Source of the DNA: Alistipes sp.
GTDB taxonomy: Bacteria > Bacteroidota > Bacteroidia > Bacteroidales > Rikenellaceae
Direction: 5' to 3'
DNA length: 63,889 bases
Assembly (NCBI GenBank): GCA_017630455.1
Contig: JAGBVG010000008.1
Span: 1 to 63,889, forward strand
Part shown: piece by piece, positions 1 to 10,507 of the stretch
Position numbering within the stretch: position 1 is the stretch's first letter
Layout of the letters: the number at the start of each line of letters is the position of its first letter
Program-made: the position numbers and the translations under genes
The notes under the pieces: generated by a model
What the model saw: only the letters and a program-made list of their open reading frames with translations
Told to the model about the DNA's origin: nothing
Database searches by the model: none

Positions 1-1
1 C

Positions 2-2017
2 ACTGGCGGTACATTCACTACTGTAGCAAAGGAGGGTACTAACGCAGCGCTCATCAACGATGATTTGGAATGGACTGAGGCTGAGAATGGCAATTGGACA
101 CTCACTCGCAAGCCAGACGTTGCTAAGATTGGCGAGGTAGGTTATACATCTCTTCAGAAAGCTTTCGACGCAGTTGAGGATGGTGAGACTATTGTTGTAG
201 AAAACAACATTACAATCACAGAAGGAATTAACAACAATGGTGTATCATACACCCGTGGTGCAAGCTTTACTCTTGACCTCAATGGTCAGACTGTAACTTC
301 CAATCTTGGCAATAACGCTCTTCGTTTCAAGATTGGAGATGGTAACGATGTAACAAACACTAACGTTACTATTGAAATAAAGAATGGTACTGTAATTTCA
401 GGTGATAGCAACTGGTGCGCTATCAGCGCTGCTACAGCCAGCAATTCAGAGAATAAATTGACCATCAACCTCAATAAGGTTACCGTTTACAACTCAAAGG
501 CAGGCGATTATGGTGTAAAAGCTTGGGAAGGTGCTACAATCAACGCTAAAGATGTAACAATTAATGCTACAAAGTGTGCTGGCGGTTTCTACGCAGTAGG
601 TGGTGAGATTGTTCTTGACAATTGTACTGTAAACCAGAAAGGTTTGCATACTTCACCATATATGAGTATGGCAATTGGTGTTTCAAGCAAAGGTAAATTG
701 ACAGTAAACTCAGGTAACTACTCAACAGAGCCAACTGCAGCAGCAGAGGGTAACAACCAGGGTACTTCACACGGTTCTTGGTGCGCAGGCGTTATGAGCA
801 GCGGCGGCGAACTTACTATCAACGGTGGTACATTTGCTAATGGCAACTTTGGTGATGACGCCCTTGCAACAGCTGCAAGAGAGTGTGTTATGGTTGATGC
901 TTATGGCACACTTACTATCAACGGTGGTACTTTTAACGCTCTTAAGAAGATTATTTATATAATTAACAATACAAGTGATGGAGCGATTGCAAACCCTGTT
1001 GCATATGTAAATGGTGGTGATTTTTCAGCAGACCCAACAGACAATGGTGGTTACACAGATCCTATTCTCCCAGAGGGCTACTCTGCAATACAGCTGCAGA
1101 ATGGTCGTTGGACAATTGGTAGTGTTGTTGCTAAGGTTGGCGAGACTACATATTACAACATCGACGAGGCGATTGCGGCTTGGACTAACAACACAACCCT
1201 TACATTGCTCAACGATGTAACTCTTAACGATGTAGTAACTCTTAAGTCTACTGAGCACCATATCCTTAACTTAAGCACATATACTTTAACTGCAGCAAGT
1301 GGAAAAAATGCTATTGAGATTACCTGCGAAGGTCTTGCTAACGCGACCTATGCATTGACAATTAATGCAGATGCGACAACCCCAGGTGGTATCAATGCTC
1401 CAGGTAAGGCTTGTATATATTACAAAAAGAGTGGTTCAACAAAGGACCGTCCTATAATTCTTATTAACAATGGTGTGTTCTCTGGTTCTTATTCAATAAA
1501 TTCAACATCAAATGGTAATACCAACTGCCCTCAGTTTTGGATTAATGGCGGTGTGTTTAATAACAATGTGAATTTGTACAAGAACTTGCTAAAAATTACT
1601 GGTGGTACATTCCACGGCTGGATTAATTGTGCTGGTGACGGTTCAGCGTATCGTCTTATTTCTGGTGGTAGATTTAAGAGCTGGCAGTTTATGACAGCCG
1701 ATGCTCCGAAAAAGTTTGCAGTCTCTACGAAAATGTCTACAGATAGCAGTGGAAATTGGATAGGAACTTATGATGTAGGCGTCTACGTTGATAAGGAGGG
1801 TTACCTTGTTGTTGGTGGTCCAGTTATCACAGAGGAGACTCGTGCAGAGTATGAGGCTACATACGGTGTTAAGTTCGCCAATAAAACTACATATTCTAAG
1901 TGGAGTAGTTATTTGAAGTACAGCAGCGCTGCAGAGCACGGTTTGTATTACACTAACGAAAATTGGTTAAAGACTAAGGAGACAGACGCTGTATCCGATT
2001 CAACAGTTGAAGAATAA
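2..2017 (+). CDS. Beta-helix surface protein, 5' end cut by the window
   Basis: The frame is open from base 2, so this is the C-terminal 671 residues of a longer protein; the TTG at 65 is internal. Two copies of a module beginning VAKxGE(V/T)xY followed by an amphipathic helix and a VxLLNDVTL-like strand stand near window residues 40 and 375. Each is followed by pectate-lyase-like parallel beta-helix sequence with recurrent NGGTF/NGGVF/TGGTF rungs. The whole is rich in Asn, Thr and Gly and has few charged residues, as in secreted adhesins or polysaccharide-binding proteins. No enzyme motif, membrane segment or clear sorting domain is visible at the C-terminus (ends DSTVEE). Codons are more AT-rich than in the neighbouring genes. 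Function unknown; surface location is inferred. Confidence 0.8.
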   Translation, partial: TGGTFTTVAKEGTNAALINDDLEWTEAENGNWTLTRKPDVAKIGEVGYTSLQKAFDAVEDGETIVVENNITITEGINNNGVSYTRGASFTLDLNGQTVTSNLGNNALRFKIGDGNDVTNTNVTIEIKNGTVISGDSNWCAISAATASNSENKLTINLNKVTVYNSKAGDYGVKAWEGATINAKDVTINATKCAGGFYAVGGEIVLDNCTVNQKGLHTSPYMSMAIGVSSKGKLTVNSGNYSTEPTAAAEGNNQGTSHGSWCAGVMSSGGELTINGGTFANGNFGDDALATAARECVMVDAYGTLTINGGTFNALKKIIYIINNTSDGAIANPVAYVNGGDFSADPTDNGGYTDPILPEGYSAIQLQNGRWTIGSVVAKVGETTYYNIDEAIAAWTNNTTLTLLNDVTLNDVVTLKSTEHHILNLSTYTLTAASGKNAIEITCEGLANATYALTINADATTPGGINAPGKACIYYKKSGSTKDRPIILINNGVFSGSYSINSTSNGNTNCPQFWINGGVFNNNVNLYKNLLKITGGTFHGWINCAGDGSAYRLISGGRFKSWQFMTADAPKKFAVSTKMSTDSSGNWIGTYDVGVYVDKEGYLVVGGPVITEETRAEYEATYGVKFANKTTYSKWSSYLKYSSAAEHGLYYTNENWLKTKETDAVSDSTVEE

Positions 2018-2117
2018 AGAACTACACCTTTCTGGTACTCGGCTTCGGTTGAGTAACCGACATACGAACAACGCCTATTTTTCTATTCTTGCTTATTAAA
2101 CAGTGGGGCGTTGTGGC

Positions 2118-2157
2118 TGAGGCTGGCTCGTAACGAGTCAGCCTCTCTTTTTCTTTT
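2118..2157 (+). terminator. Intrinsic terminator of the beta-helix gene
   Basis: A GAGGCTG...CAGCCTC stem with an inner GCTCG/CGAGT stem is followed directly by TCTTTTTCTTTTT. It lies 100 bp after the stop codon of the upstream gene. Confidence 0.8.
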
Positions 2158-2180
2158 TACCACGCGAGAACAATAATAAA

Positions 2181-2211
2181 CCGTCATACCGAGGAGAGCT
2201 CGGTATGACAT
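2181..2211. repeat. Short hairpin repeat, TGTCAT family
   Basis: GTCATACCGAG and CTCGGTATGAC form an 11-bp perfect inverted repeat. It belongs to the same family as the hairpins near 4348, 21593 and 21729. The rest of the 432-bp gap 2018-2449 holds a C-rich, low-complexity stretch (about 2220-2320), then the promoter of the next gene; no further gene is seen. Confidence 0.6.
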
Positions 2212-2351
2212 ATATACTACCCATCATCTCCCATCACCCCCCCTTTAACTACCCCCCCCTCTTTAACAACTCATAACCACCTATAACCACCCGCCTCTCA
2301 ACATCTGCACCTATTAACTACCGCAGAATATATCGGTCAAGAAGGCTAAAA

Positions 2352-2384
2352 TTTTGGTTTTTAAGTTTTTTGTTCGTATCTTCG
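2352..2384 (+). promoter_or_regulatory. Promoter of the POT transporter gene
   Basis: A TTTTG -33 element at 2352-2356 is separated by 20 bp from a TATCTTCG -7 box at 2377-2384, one mismatch from the Bacteroidetes TAnnTTTG consensus. The leader before the ATG at 2450 would be about 60 nt. Confidence 0.55.
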
Positions 2385-2449
2385 CCACCGTTTTGTGTAA
2401 TTATTGTAACAACTAACAATTAAATTATATTAACTAAAAACTTTTATCT

Positions 2450-4258
2450 ATGTTCAAAGGACATCCTAAAGGTCTGTATGCCTTAGCCCTTGCCAACACC
2501 GGTGAGCGTTTCGGTTACTACACAATGTTGGCGGTATTTGCGTTGTTCCTCCGCGAGAACTTCGGTTTGGAGGCAGGTACTGCAGGTGCCATCTACTCTA
2601 CATTCCTCGGTCTTGTATACTTTATGCCTCTTGTAGGTGGTATGCTCGCTGATAAGTTCGGCTTCGGTCGTATGGTTACAATCGGTATCTCGGTGATGTT
2701 TGCCGGTTATATGTTGCTCTCGTTCCCTCTTGGTGGCGACACTATCGCTATGATGGCTATGATGGCAGCGTTGTTGCTCATTAGCCTTGGTACTGGTTTG
2801 TTCAAGGGTAACCTCCAGGTTATGGTGGGTAACCTCTACGACGACCCTAAGTATGCAGACAAGCGCGACTCTGGCTTCTCATTGTTCTATATGGCTATCA
2901 ACGTAGGTTCGTTGTTCGCTCCTACAACCGCTGTAGGCATCAAGAACTACGCTATGACTGAGTGGGGCTTCTCATCTAACGATGCTTACCACTTCGCATT
3001 TGCTGTGGCTTGCGTGGCGTTGGTACTCTCTATCGTTATCTACTACGTATTCCGTTCTACATTCCGCCACGTTGAGGGTGGTAAGAAGAAGGGTGATGCT
3101 GCAGTTATCGAGGATAACCTCACACCAGAGCAGACTAAGCAGCGTATCGTGGCGTTGTGCCTCGTATTTGCCGTTGTTATCTTCTTCTGGATGGCATTCC
3201 ACCAGAACGGCTTGACACTCACATACTTCGCTGATGAGTTCACATACACAACTGCTATGGGCATCGAGACTATGGTATTCAACGTATGGAACCTCGCGTT
3301 GATCATCGTGGCTGTATACGCATCATTCTCAATCTTCCAGAGCACATCGGCTAAGGGTAAGTTGTTCTCAGGTGTTCTTGCATCTGCAGTATTGGCATTC
3401 CTCGTATACCGTGCTTATGGCATCGCTCCAGATGCTGAGGTTGCCGTTGCAGCGCCTATTTTCCAGCAGTTCAACCCATTCTACGTTGTTGCGTTGACAC
3501 CAGTGTCAATGGCTATCTTTGGTGCTTTGGCTAAGAGCGGCAAGGAGCCTTCAGCACCACGTAAGATTGCTTACGGTATGATGGTTGCGGCTATCGGTTT
3601 TGCGATTATGGCTATCGGCTCACGCGGCTTGAACACTCCTAACGACCAGGCTCGCGCTATCGCAGTTGAGAAGGCTGAGGTTTTGGCACAGGATATCTAC
3701 GCTGCACAGGGCGACGAGGAGGCTATGAAGGTTGCTGAGAAGGCTAAGAGCGACTTCGAGGGTAAGCTTACAGCTGAGACTAAGGAGGTATTCGAGCAGG
3801 TATTCGCAGCACAGTCTACAATCCTCGCAGCAAACACCGTAGTGGCTGCAGAGCCTGCTGAGGGCGAGGAGATTGTTGTAGCTGAGCCAGCAGTAGACCC
3901 TATCGTTGCCGAGGCTGAGGCTACACTCGCAGCTATCAAGGCTGATACTAAGCCATCTACACGCACTTCGGCTTACTGGTTGATCCTCACTTACCTCATC
4001 CTTACATTTGCTGAGTTGTTGCTCTCACCTATGGGTATCTCATTCGTGTCGAAGGTAGCTCCTCCAAAGCTCAAGGGTTTGATGATGGGTGGTTGGTTCG
4101 TGGCTACTGCCTTCGGTAATATGTTGGTTGCTGTTGGTGGTTTCCTATGGGCAGGTCTCCCATTGTGGTCAGTATGGACAGTATTTATCGTTCTCTGCTT
4201 GCTCTCAGCACTCTTTATGTTTGCTATGATGAAGCGCTTGGAGAGCGTTACAAAGTAA
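2450..4258 (+). CDS. POT-family proton-dependent oligopeptide transporter
   Basis: This is an inner-membrane major-facilitator-type symporter for di- and tripeptides. About 14 hydrophobic segments are visible over 602 residues. The N-terminal signature reads NTGERFGYY, so the first Glu of the family's ExxER proton-coupling motif is Asn here, as I recall in related Bacteroides proteins. Residues about 393-504 form a hydrophilic Ala/Glu/Val-rich insertion between membrane segments, absent from compact POT proteins. Codon use is strongly biased (TTG for Leu, GGT for Gly), suggesting high expression. It has its own promoter and terminator and converges on the gap gene. It may feed on peptides released by secreted peptidases such as the M13 enzyme at 22083; that link is inference. 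Confidence 0.93.
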   Translation: MFKGHPKGLYALALANTGERFGYYTMLAVFALFLRENFGLEAGTAGAIYSTFLGLVYFMPLVGGMLADKFGFGRMVTIGISVMFAGYMLLSFPLGGDTIAMMAMMAALLLISLGTGLFKGNLQVMVGNLYDDPKYADKRDSGFSLFYMAINVGSLFAPTTAVGIKNYAMTEWGFSSNDAYHFAFAVACVALVLSIVIYYVFRSTFRHVEGGKKKGDAAVIEDNLTPEQTKQRIVALCLVFAVVIFFWMAFHQNGLTLTYFADEFTYTTAMGIETMVFNVWNLALIIVAVYASFSIFQSTSAKGKLFSGVLASAVLAFLVYRAYGIAPDAEVAVAAPIFQQFNPFYVVALTPVSMAIFGALAKSGKEPSAPRKIAYGMMVAAIGFAIMAIGSRGLNTPNDQARAIAVEKAEVLAQDIYAAQGDEEAMKVAEKAKSDFEGKLTAETKEVFEQVFAAQSTILAANTVVAAEPAEGEEIVVAEPAVDPIVAEAEATLAAIKADTKPSTRTSAYWLILTYLILTFAELLLSPMGISFVSKVAPPKLKGLMMGGWFVATAFGNMLVAVGGFLWAGLPLWSVWTVFIVLCLLSALFMFAMMKRLESVTK

Positions 4259-4280
4259 TAAGATTTACTTACAATACATT

Positions 4281-4318
4281 ACGCCTGCTCAACATTGTTG
4301 GGCAGGCGTTTTTTTTGC
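4281..4318 (+). terminator. Intrinsic terminator of the POT gene
   Basis: ACGCCTGCTC and GGGCAGGCGT form a strong stem with a short loop, followed by eight T residues, 22 bp after the stop codon. Confidence 0.9.
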
Positions 4319-4347
4319 GTTGTCAACGTTATCAGTACACCATCTAT

Positions 4348-4378
4348 GTCATCCCTCGACAGGTTCGGGATGACATAG
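4348..4378. repeat. Short hairpin repeat, TGTCATCCC family
   Basis: TGTCATCCCTCGA and TTCGGGATGACA form an imperfect inverted repeat. The same outer arms recur at 21593 and 21729. Confidence 0.65.
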
Positions 4379-4389
4379 GGGAAAGAGAC

Positions 4390-4455
4390 AATTTCTTGTC
4401 AGAAGGGTGCCGAGTGCAACACTCGGCAAAAATCCCGACGATGGGACAACGCCCA
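4390..4455. repeat. Truncated copy of the 130-bp hairpin element (A1)
   Basis: It starts with AATTTCTTGTCAGAAGGG, the same end as the full copy at 4456, but lacks the opposite arm. It contains a small perfect hairpin (GCCGAGT-GCAAC-ACTCGGC) and the CAAC-CTCGGC motif seen in the copies at 10610 and 24340. Best read as the remnant of a second tandem unit. Confidence 0.6.
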
Positions 4456-4583
4456 AATTTCTTGTCAGAAGGGGTTAGGCTTGGTCTATCGCAAAAGAAG
4501 ATCCCCTCGGGATAGTACACGAAGTACAGCCCGAGGGGTCTTACTTTTGGGATGGGCCGAGAATGACCCCTTATCACAAGAAA

Positions 4584-4586
<3 letters not shown>
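4456..4586 (-). repeat. Full 130-bp hairpin element at the gap stop codon (A2)
   Basis: The 131-bp unit folds on itself from end to end. The ends AATTTCTTGTCAGAAGGGGT (left) and ACCCCTTATCACAAGAAATT (right) pair, then AAAAG/CTTTT, GATCCCCTCGGG/CCCGAGGGGTC, and GTAC-ACGAA-GTAC at the apex. On the minus strand it begins with TAA, the stop codon of gap (4584-4586). Together with the terminator, the TGTCAT hairpin and fragment A1 it fills the 325-bp gap between POT and gap; no gene is seen there. Confidence 0.85.
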
Positions 4587-5645
<1,059 letters not shown>

Positions 5646-5648
5646 CTA

Positions 5649-5679
5649 CAAAATTAAACTATTTTGGTCACTTATACAA
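5649..5679 (-). promoter_or_regulatory. Promoter of gap
   Basis: Read on the minus strand, TTG (5677-5679) is followed after 20 bp by TAATTTTG (5649-5656), a perfect match to TAnnTTTG. The predicted leader is about 45-50 nt and AT-rich. Confidence 0.7.
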
Positions 5680-5717
5680 GTGAAATTAAAAATATTTAAT
5701 AAAATAGTCGTTTTACG

Positions 5718-6476
5718 CTATCTATTTGCCACACTCTTGGCGCGTTTTGCCATCGCCGAGGCGAAGACAAAGTCGTTAAGTTCGGGATTCTCCGAGAGCA
5801 GGATATCATCCTTCGAACCCTCCCACCACTTATGTCCTTCGTGGATATATACAATCTTCTCGCCAATCTCCATCACCGAGTTCATATCGTGGGTATTTAT
5901 GATCGTGGTGATGTTAAACTCCTTAGTGATGTCGTATATAAGGTTGTCAATCACCACCGATGTCTGCGGGTCGAGGCCCGAGTTAGGCTCGTCACAGAAG
6001 AGATAGCGGGGGTTGAGCACTATGGCACGCGCGATAGCCACACGCTTAACCATACCGCCACTAAGCTCCGAAGGGTATAGGTGATCGGCACCCACCAGAC
6101 GCACGCGCTCCAAGCAGAAGTCTACCCTATCGCGCTTCTCGCCCTCGGTCATCTCGGTGAAGAGATCGAGCGGCAGACGCACATTCTCGCGCACCGTAGA
6201 TGAGTCGAGTAGCGCGCCACCCTGGAAGATCATACCTATATCTTTACGAATCGCCTTGCGCTGGCGAAAGTCGAGGTCGGTGTAGCAGACATCGTCGTAG
6301 AAGATTTTGCCCTTATCCACATCGTGGAGTCCCACGAGCGATTTCAGAAGCACAGTCTTTCCCGAGCCGCTGCGGCCGATTATAAGGTTTGTCTTTCCGG
6401 TGTCGAACTCCACGCTAATATCGTCGAGGACTGTGCGGCCATCGAATCTCTTTGATATGTGGTCGGCTCGTATCAT
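5718..6476 (-). CDS. MlaF-type ABC transporter ATPase
   Basis: This is the ATP-binding subunit of an MlaFE-type phospholipid transporter acting at the inner membrane to maintain outer-membrane lipid asymmetry. Walker A (GRSGSGKT) is near residue 35, the signature LSGGMVKR near 138 and Walker B (YLFCDEP) near 158, followed by a switch His (INTHD). Length (252) fits the family. The start ATG overlaps the end of the permease gene by 4 bp (ATGA), so the two are translationally coupled. No MlaD-like MCE gene follows; the next gene is gap with its own promoter. The substrate is inferred from the permease family. Confidence 0.9.
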   Translation of the reverse strand: MIRADHISKRFDGRTVLDDISVEFDTGKTNLIIGRSGSGKTVLLKSLVGLHDVDKGKIFYDDVCYTDLDFRQRKAIRKDIGMIFQGGALLDSSTVRENVRLPLDLFTEMTEGEKRDRVDFCLERVRLVGADHLYPSELSGGMVKRVAIARAIVLNPRYLFCDEPNSGLDPQTSVVIDNLIYDITKEFNITTIINTHDMNSVMEIGEKIVYIHEGHKWWEGSKDDILLSENPELNDFVFASAMAKRAKSVANR

Positions 6477-7216
6477 ACGCGCATAATCTGTGTTAGGATG
6501 AGGTCAAAAATCATAATTGTCACGGAGCTGGCCACAACAGCGAGCGTCGAGGCACGGCCAACCTCCAGCGAATTTCCCTTGGCATAATATCCGCAATAGG
6601 CAGATATCGAGGTAATTATAAATGCAAACACAGCACCCTTGACCAGTGCGTATGTCACAGAGAATGGCTCGAAGCAGTAGAAGAGACCCTCGATGTAGTT
6701 GCCCGGAAGTATAATACCCGTGAGATATGCTATGGCAAAGCCACCCACGATACCCACAAATATCGAGAAGAGAGTGAGCAGCGGGAAGAACAACACCGTA
6801 GCCACGATCTTCGGCAGAATGAGGTACGATGCCGAGTTGACACCCATAATCTCGAGAGCGTCAATCTGCTCGGTGATACGCATAGTACCTATCTCCGATG
6901 CGATATTCGAGCCTACCTTACCTGCCAAGATAAGTGCCACAACCGTAGATGAGAACTCCAGCACCATAACCTCGCGTGTAGAGTATCCAATCATAAACTC
7001 GGGGATAAATGGTGACTCGAGCGTAATTGCCATCTGCAATGCCACCACAGCACCTATAAACGCCGAGATAATAGCCGTGAGGGATATTGAGTTGAAGCCG
7101 AGGGCATCCATCTCAAACCATATACGGCTGCTATATATCTTTATCTTCTCGGGGCGCGAGAACACCTTGCCAAGAAGCATAAAGTAATGTCCAATATGTT
7201 CAATAAGTCTTATCAT
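6473..7216 (-). CDS. MlaE-family ABC transporter permease
   Basis: Permease partner of the adjacent ATPase. It has five or six hydrophobic segments over 247 residues and the family hallmark region GSNIASEIGTMRITEQIDAL near residues 120-139. MlaE proteins move phospholipids between the inner membrane and an MCE-domain partner. No MCE gene is present here, so the periplasmic partner must be encoded elsewhere. It overlaps the ATPase by 4 bp and follows the DUF4834-like gene by 28 bp, so the three probably form one transcript. Confidence 0.9.
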   Translation of the reverse strand: MIRLIEHIGHYFMLLGKVFSRPEKIKIYSSRIWFEMDALGFNSISLTAIISAFIGAVVALQMAITLESPFIPEFMIGYSTREVMVLEFSSTVVALILAGKVGSNIASEIGTMRITEQIDALEIMGVNSASYLILPKIVATVLFFPLLTLFSIFVGIVGGFAIAYLTGIILPGNYIEGLFYCFEPFSVTYALVKGAVFAFIITSISAYCGYYAKGNSLEVGRASTLAVVASSVTIMIFDLILTQIMRV

Positions 7217-7244
7217 CGATTGACCATCAACAGATTATCAATTA

Positions 7245-7727
7245 CTACTTAACCTCCTCGAAGTCAACGTAGTCTACCGAGTCAACATCACTCTTCTTAG
7301 TCTCCCTCTTAGCTGTCGTCTGTCCACTCTGGCGGGCATCTGCCTCCGCCTGCATACGACGCACAAACTCCTCAAGGGTCATTCCGTTTGCAGCGCCACC
7401 CATACCACCGAATGGATTACCTGCACCAGCATTGCCGTTCATACCACCAAAGGGATTGCCACCCATACCACCGAAGGGATTACCACCCGCAAAACCGCCG
7501 CCAGCCTTACGCATCTGCTCCTCCATCTGTCGCTGCATACGCTTAAAACGCAACACCGCCACAAGGATACCTACGAGGGCAAGGGCGAGAATACCGAGAA
7601 GCACCCAACCCACCCACTTGAAAACAAATGGCGCAAAGACCGCCAACGCCACCAAAACAAGGCAAAATATTGGGTGACGCTCGATGAATGCAAGCAGACC
7701 GTAGAATATTATCTTAAGATATCCCAT
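7245..7727 (-). CDS. DUF4834-like small membrane protein
   Basis: The N-terminal 65 residues contain two hydrophobic segments (about 5-30 and 33-55). A basic amphipathic stretch follows (RFKRMQRQMEEQMRK), then a low-complexity Gly/Asn/Pro/Phe/Met region with the tetrad NPFGGM repeated, and an acidic tail ending DYVDFEEVK. This architecture matches a Bacteroidetes family of unknown function that I recognise as DUF4834. It is the first gene of the MlaE/MlaF unit, so an envelope role is plausible but unproven. Confidence 0.75.
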   Translation of the reverse strand: MGYLKIIFYGLLAFIERHPIFCLVLVALAVFAPFVFKWVGWVLLGILALALVGILVAVLRFKRMQRQMEEQMRKAGGGFAGGNPFGGMGGNPFGGMNGNAGAGNPFGGMGGAANGMTLEEFVRRMQAEADARQSGQTTAKRETKKSDVDSVDYVDFEEVK

Positions 7728-7809
7728 ATCCTAATTTCCGATTATTTAGATTCAACTATATCGCACAAAATTACTATTTTTTTTACAAAAGAGCAAACCT
7801 CACCACCTG

Positions 7810-8754
7810 TTACTTCTTGTAGTTTGTAGCAAGGTACTCCTTCACTGTAAAGCGCGTAGGCTTACGCTCGGCATCTATATCGCGCACCTCGGTTGTGATC
7901 TGCAGATGTCGCCCCTCCAAGACGTAGTCGCGAATAAACTGCACGATGAGGTCGCACTGCTCGTAGAGAGGAGTACCAGCGAGTGTGTGATCGACATACT
8001 CCGCCGAGTAGAACATATAGGCACCTCCCGCCTTTTTCAACTTCTGAGCTATATACTTCGAGCCATAGAAGCCGATACCCATAACCGAAGCTTTGTTATA
8101 TGGCACATTGCTATCCGAAGTGCCGTGGAACAGAAGCATCGGCGCAGCATCAGCCGAGAGCTGCGGCTTACCCTTCACCGAGAACAACGCTCCGGCACAC
8201 GACACCACCGCCGCATAGCGGAAACCCTCGGGAAGCACCTGCGCAAGCTCCGCACCTCTGTCTCTGAGCCACTCGGCCTGCAACGCTGTGATAGCTCCAG
8301 CACTCGAGCCGCTGACCATAATCTTTGAGGTATCTATATTCCACGCCCCGGCATTGGCTATGAGGTAGTTAGTAGCCGAATACATATCCTCCACGGCGAT
8401 GTTTACGGCATTATTTAGGTAGCCTATCATATCCACCATTCCTGTACCTTCTGGCAGGTTTTTCAATCCCAAGCGATAATCTATCGACACCACCACGATA
8501 CCACATTTTGCCAAGTGGTTGAAGTATGGCTGATAGAAGTCGCGGTCGCGAGTTCCAGTCACGAAGCCTCCGCCAAAGGCAAAGATCATCGCGGGCTGCG
8601 GCTCAGCAAAGGTCTCGGTCGAGGTGTAACGGTCGAGATATAGCTCTACGCCACCATTGGTGGCATAGCAAAATGTAGCTTTATTAACACCCTCTTGTGC
8701 AGATAGTTGCATCGCACTGATGAGCAACAGAACAAACAGCGTCAGTCGTTTCAT
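7810..8754 (-). CDS. Secreted alpha/beta-hydrolase (carboxylesterase-like)
   Basis: A periplasmic or exported esterase. I chose the ATG at 8754 because it opens a clean signal peptide (MKRLTLFVLLLISAMQLSAQ); an ATG at 8781 would add nine residues and overlap the upstream gene. The oxyanion region reads FAFGGGFVTG, the nucleophile elbow is SGSSAG, and FHGTSDSNVP and DHTLAG supply the likely Asp and His. The fold resembles hormone-sensitive-lipase or acetyl-xylan-esterase-like enzymes; the substrate is unknown. It follows the phosphodiesterase by 14 bp and probably shares its transcript. Confidence 0.87.
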   Translation of the reverse strand: MKRLTLFVLLLISAMQLSAQEGVNKATFCYATNGGVELYLDRYTSTETFAEPQPAMIFAFGGGFVTGTRDRDFYQPYFNHLAKCGIVVVSIDYRLGLKNLPEGTGMVDMIGYLNNAVNIAVEDMYSATNYLIANAGAWNIDTSKIMVSGSSAGAITALQAEWLRDRGAELAQVLPEGFRYAAVVSCAGALFSVKGKPQLSADAAPMLLFHGTSDSNVPYNKASVMGIGFYGSKYIAQKLKKAGGAYMFYSAEYVDHTLAGTPLYEQCDLIVQFIRDYVLEGRHLQITTEVRDIDAERKPTRFTVKEYLATNYKK

Positions 8755-8768
8755 AATATTATATTTTT

Positions 8769-9257
8769 TTACTTTTTCCACTCTCCAATCTCGAGATTCT
8801 TGATCTCTCCCGCATCGATATCGAAGCGTATTGCGGTGCGCACGGTGTGTATGCCATACTTTCCTGCCGCACCAGGGTTGATATGCAGAAGGTCATAAAC
8901 AGGGTCGTAGATAACCTTCAGGATGTGTGAATGTCCAGCGATGAAAATCTTTGGTCGCGTGGCGTGTATATGCTGCAACGCCTTGGGTGCATAGTGGCGC
9001 GGATAGCCTCCGATATGCGTCATAAGCACCTTCACACCCTCTACCTCAAAGAGGTTGACATCGTTGTACATACGTCTGAGAACCCCTCCATCAATGTTTC
9101 CATATACAGCCCTCAGAGGTTTCAGCGCCGCTATTTGATCGGCAACCTCCACCGAGCCGAAATCTCCCGCGTGCCACACCTCGTCGCACGGACTCAGAAA
9201 CTCCTCCAGACAGCTATCAAACGTATTATGAGTGTCAGATATTACACCGATTTTCAT
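8769..9257 (-). CDS. YfcE/MJ0936-type metallophosphoesterase
   Basis: A small cytosolic phosphodiesterase of the calcineurin-like fold with a two-metal centre. The metal-ligand motifs are all present in order: SDTHN (8-12), HAGDF, GNIDG, THIGGYP and AGHSH. The 162-residue length is typical of the family, whose members hydrolyse model phosphodiesters; the physiological substrate is unknown. It is divergent from the esterase at 9338, sharing an 80-bp intergenic region with back-to-back -7 boxes. Confidence 0.92.
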   Translation of the reverse strand: MKIGVISDTHNTFDSCLEEFLSPCDEVWHAGDFGSVEVADQIAALKPLRAVYGNIDGGVLRRMYNDVNLFEVEGVKVLMTHIGGYPRHYAPKALQHIHATRPKIFIAGHSHILKVIYDPVYDLLHINPGAAGKYGIHTVRTAIRFDIDAGEIKNLEIGEWKK

Positions 9258-9279
9258 TGTTTACATCTATTTACGATGC

Positions 9280-9307
9280 CAAAGATACGAAAAAAGTGCT
9301 ATCTTTG
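9280..9307. promoter_or_regulatory. Back-to-back -7 boxes between divergent genes
   Basis: CAAAGATA at 9280-9287 is TATCTTTG on the minus strand (towards the phosphodiesterase). TATCTTTG at 9300-9307 faces the plus-strand esterase. Both match TAnnTTTG perfectly and lie 23-50 bp from the respective start codons. Their -33 regions would overlap, so the two promoters may compete. Confidence 0.6.
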
Positions 9308-9319
9308 TAATACGTGTAA

Positions 9320-10492
<1,173 letters not shown>

Positions 10493-10507
10493 CTCTACGA
10501 ACAGATT

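Noticed and set aside
780-1680. NGGTF-encoding repeats as a possible CRISPR or tandem DNA repeat
   Set aside because: The repetition is at protein level with variable spacing and in frame with a beta-helix protein.
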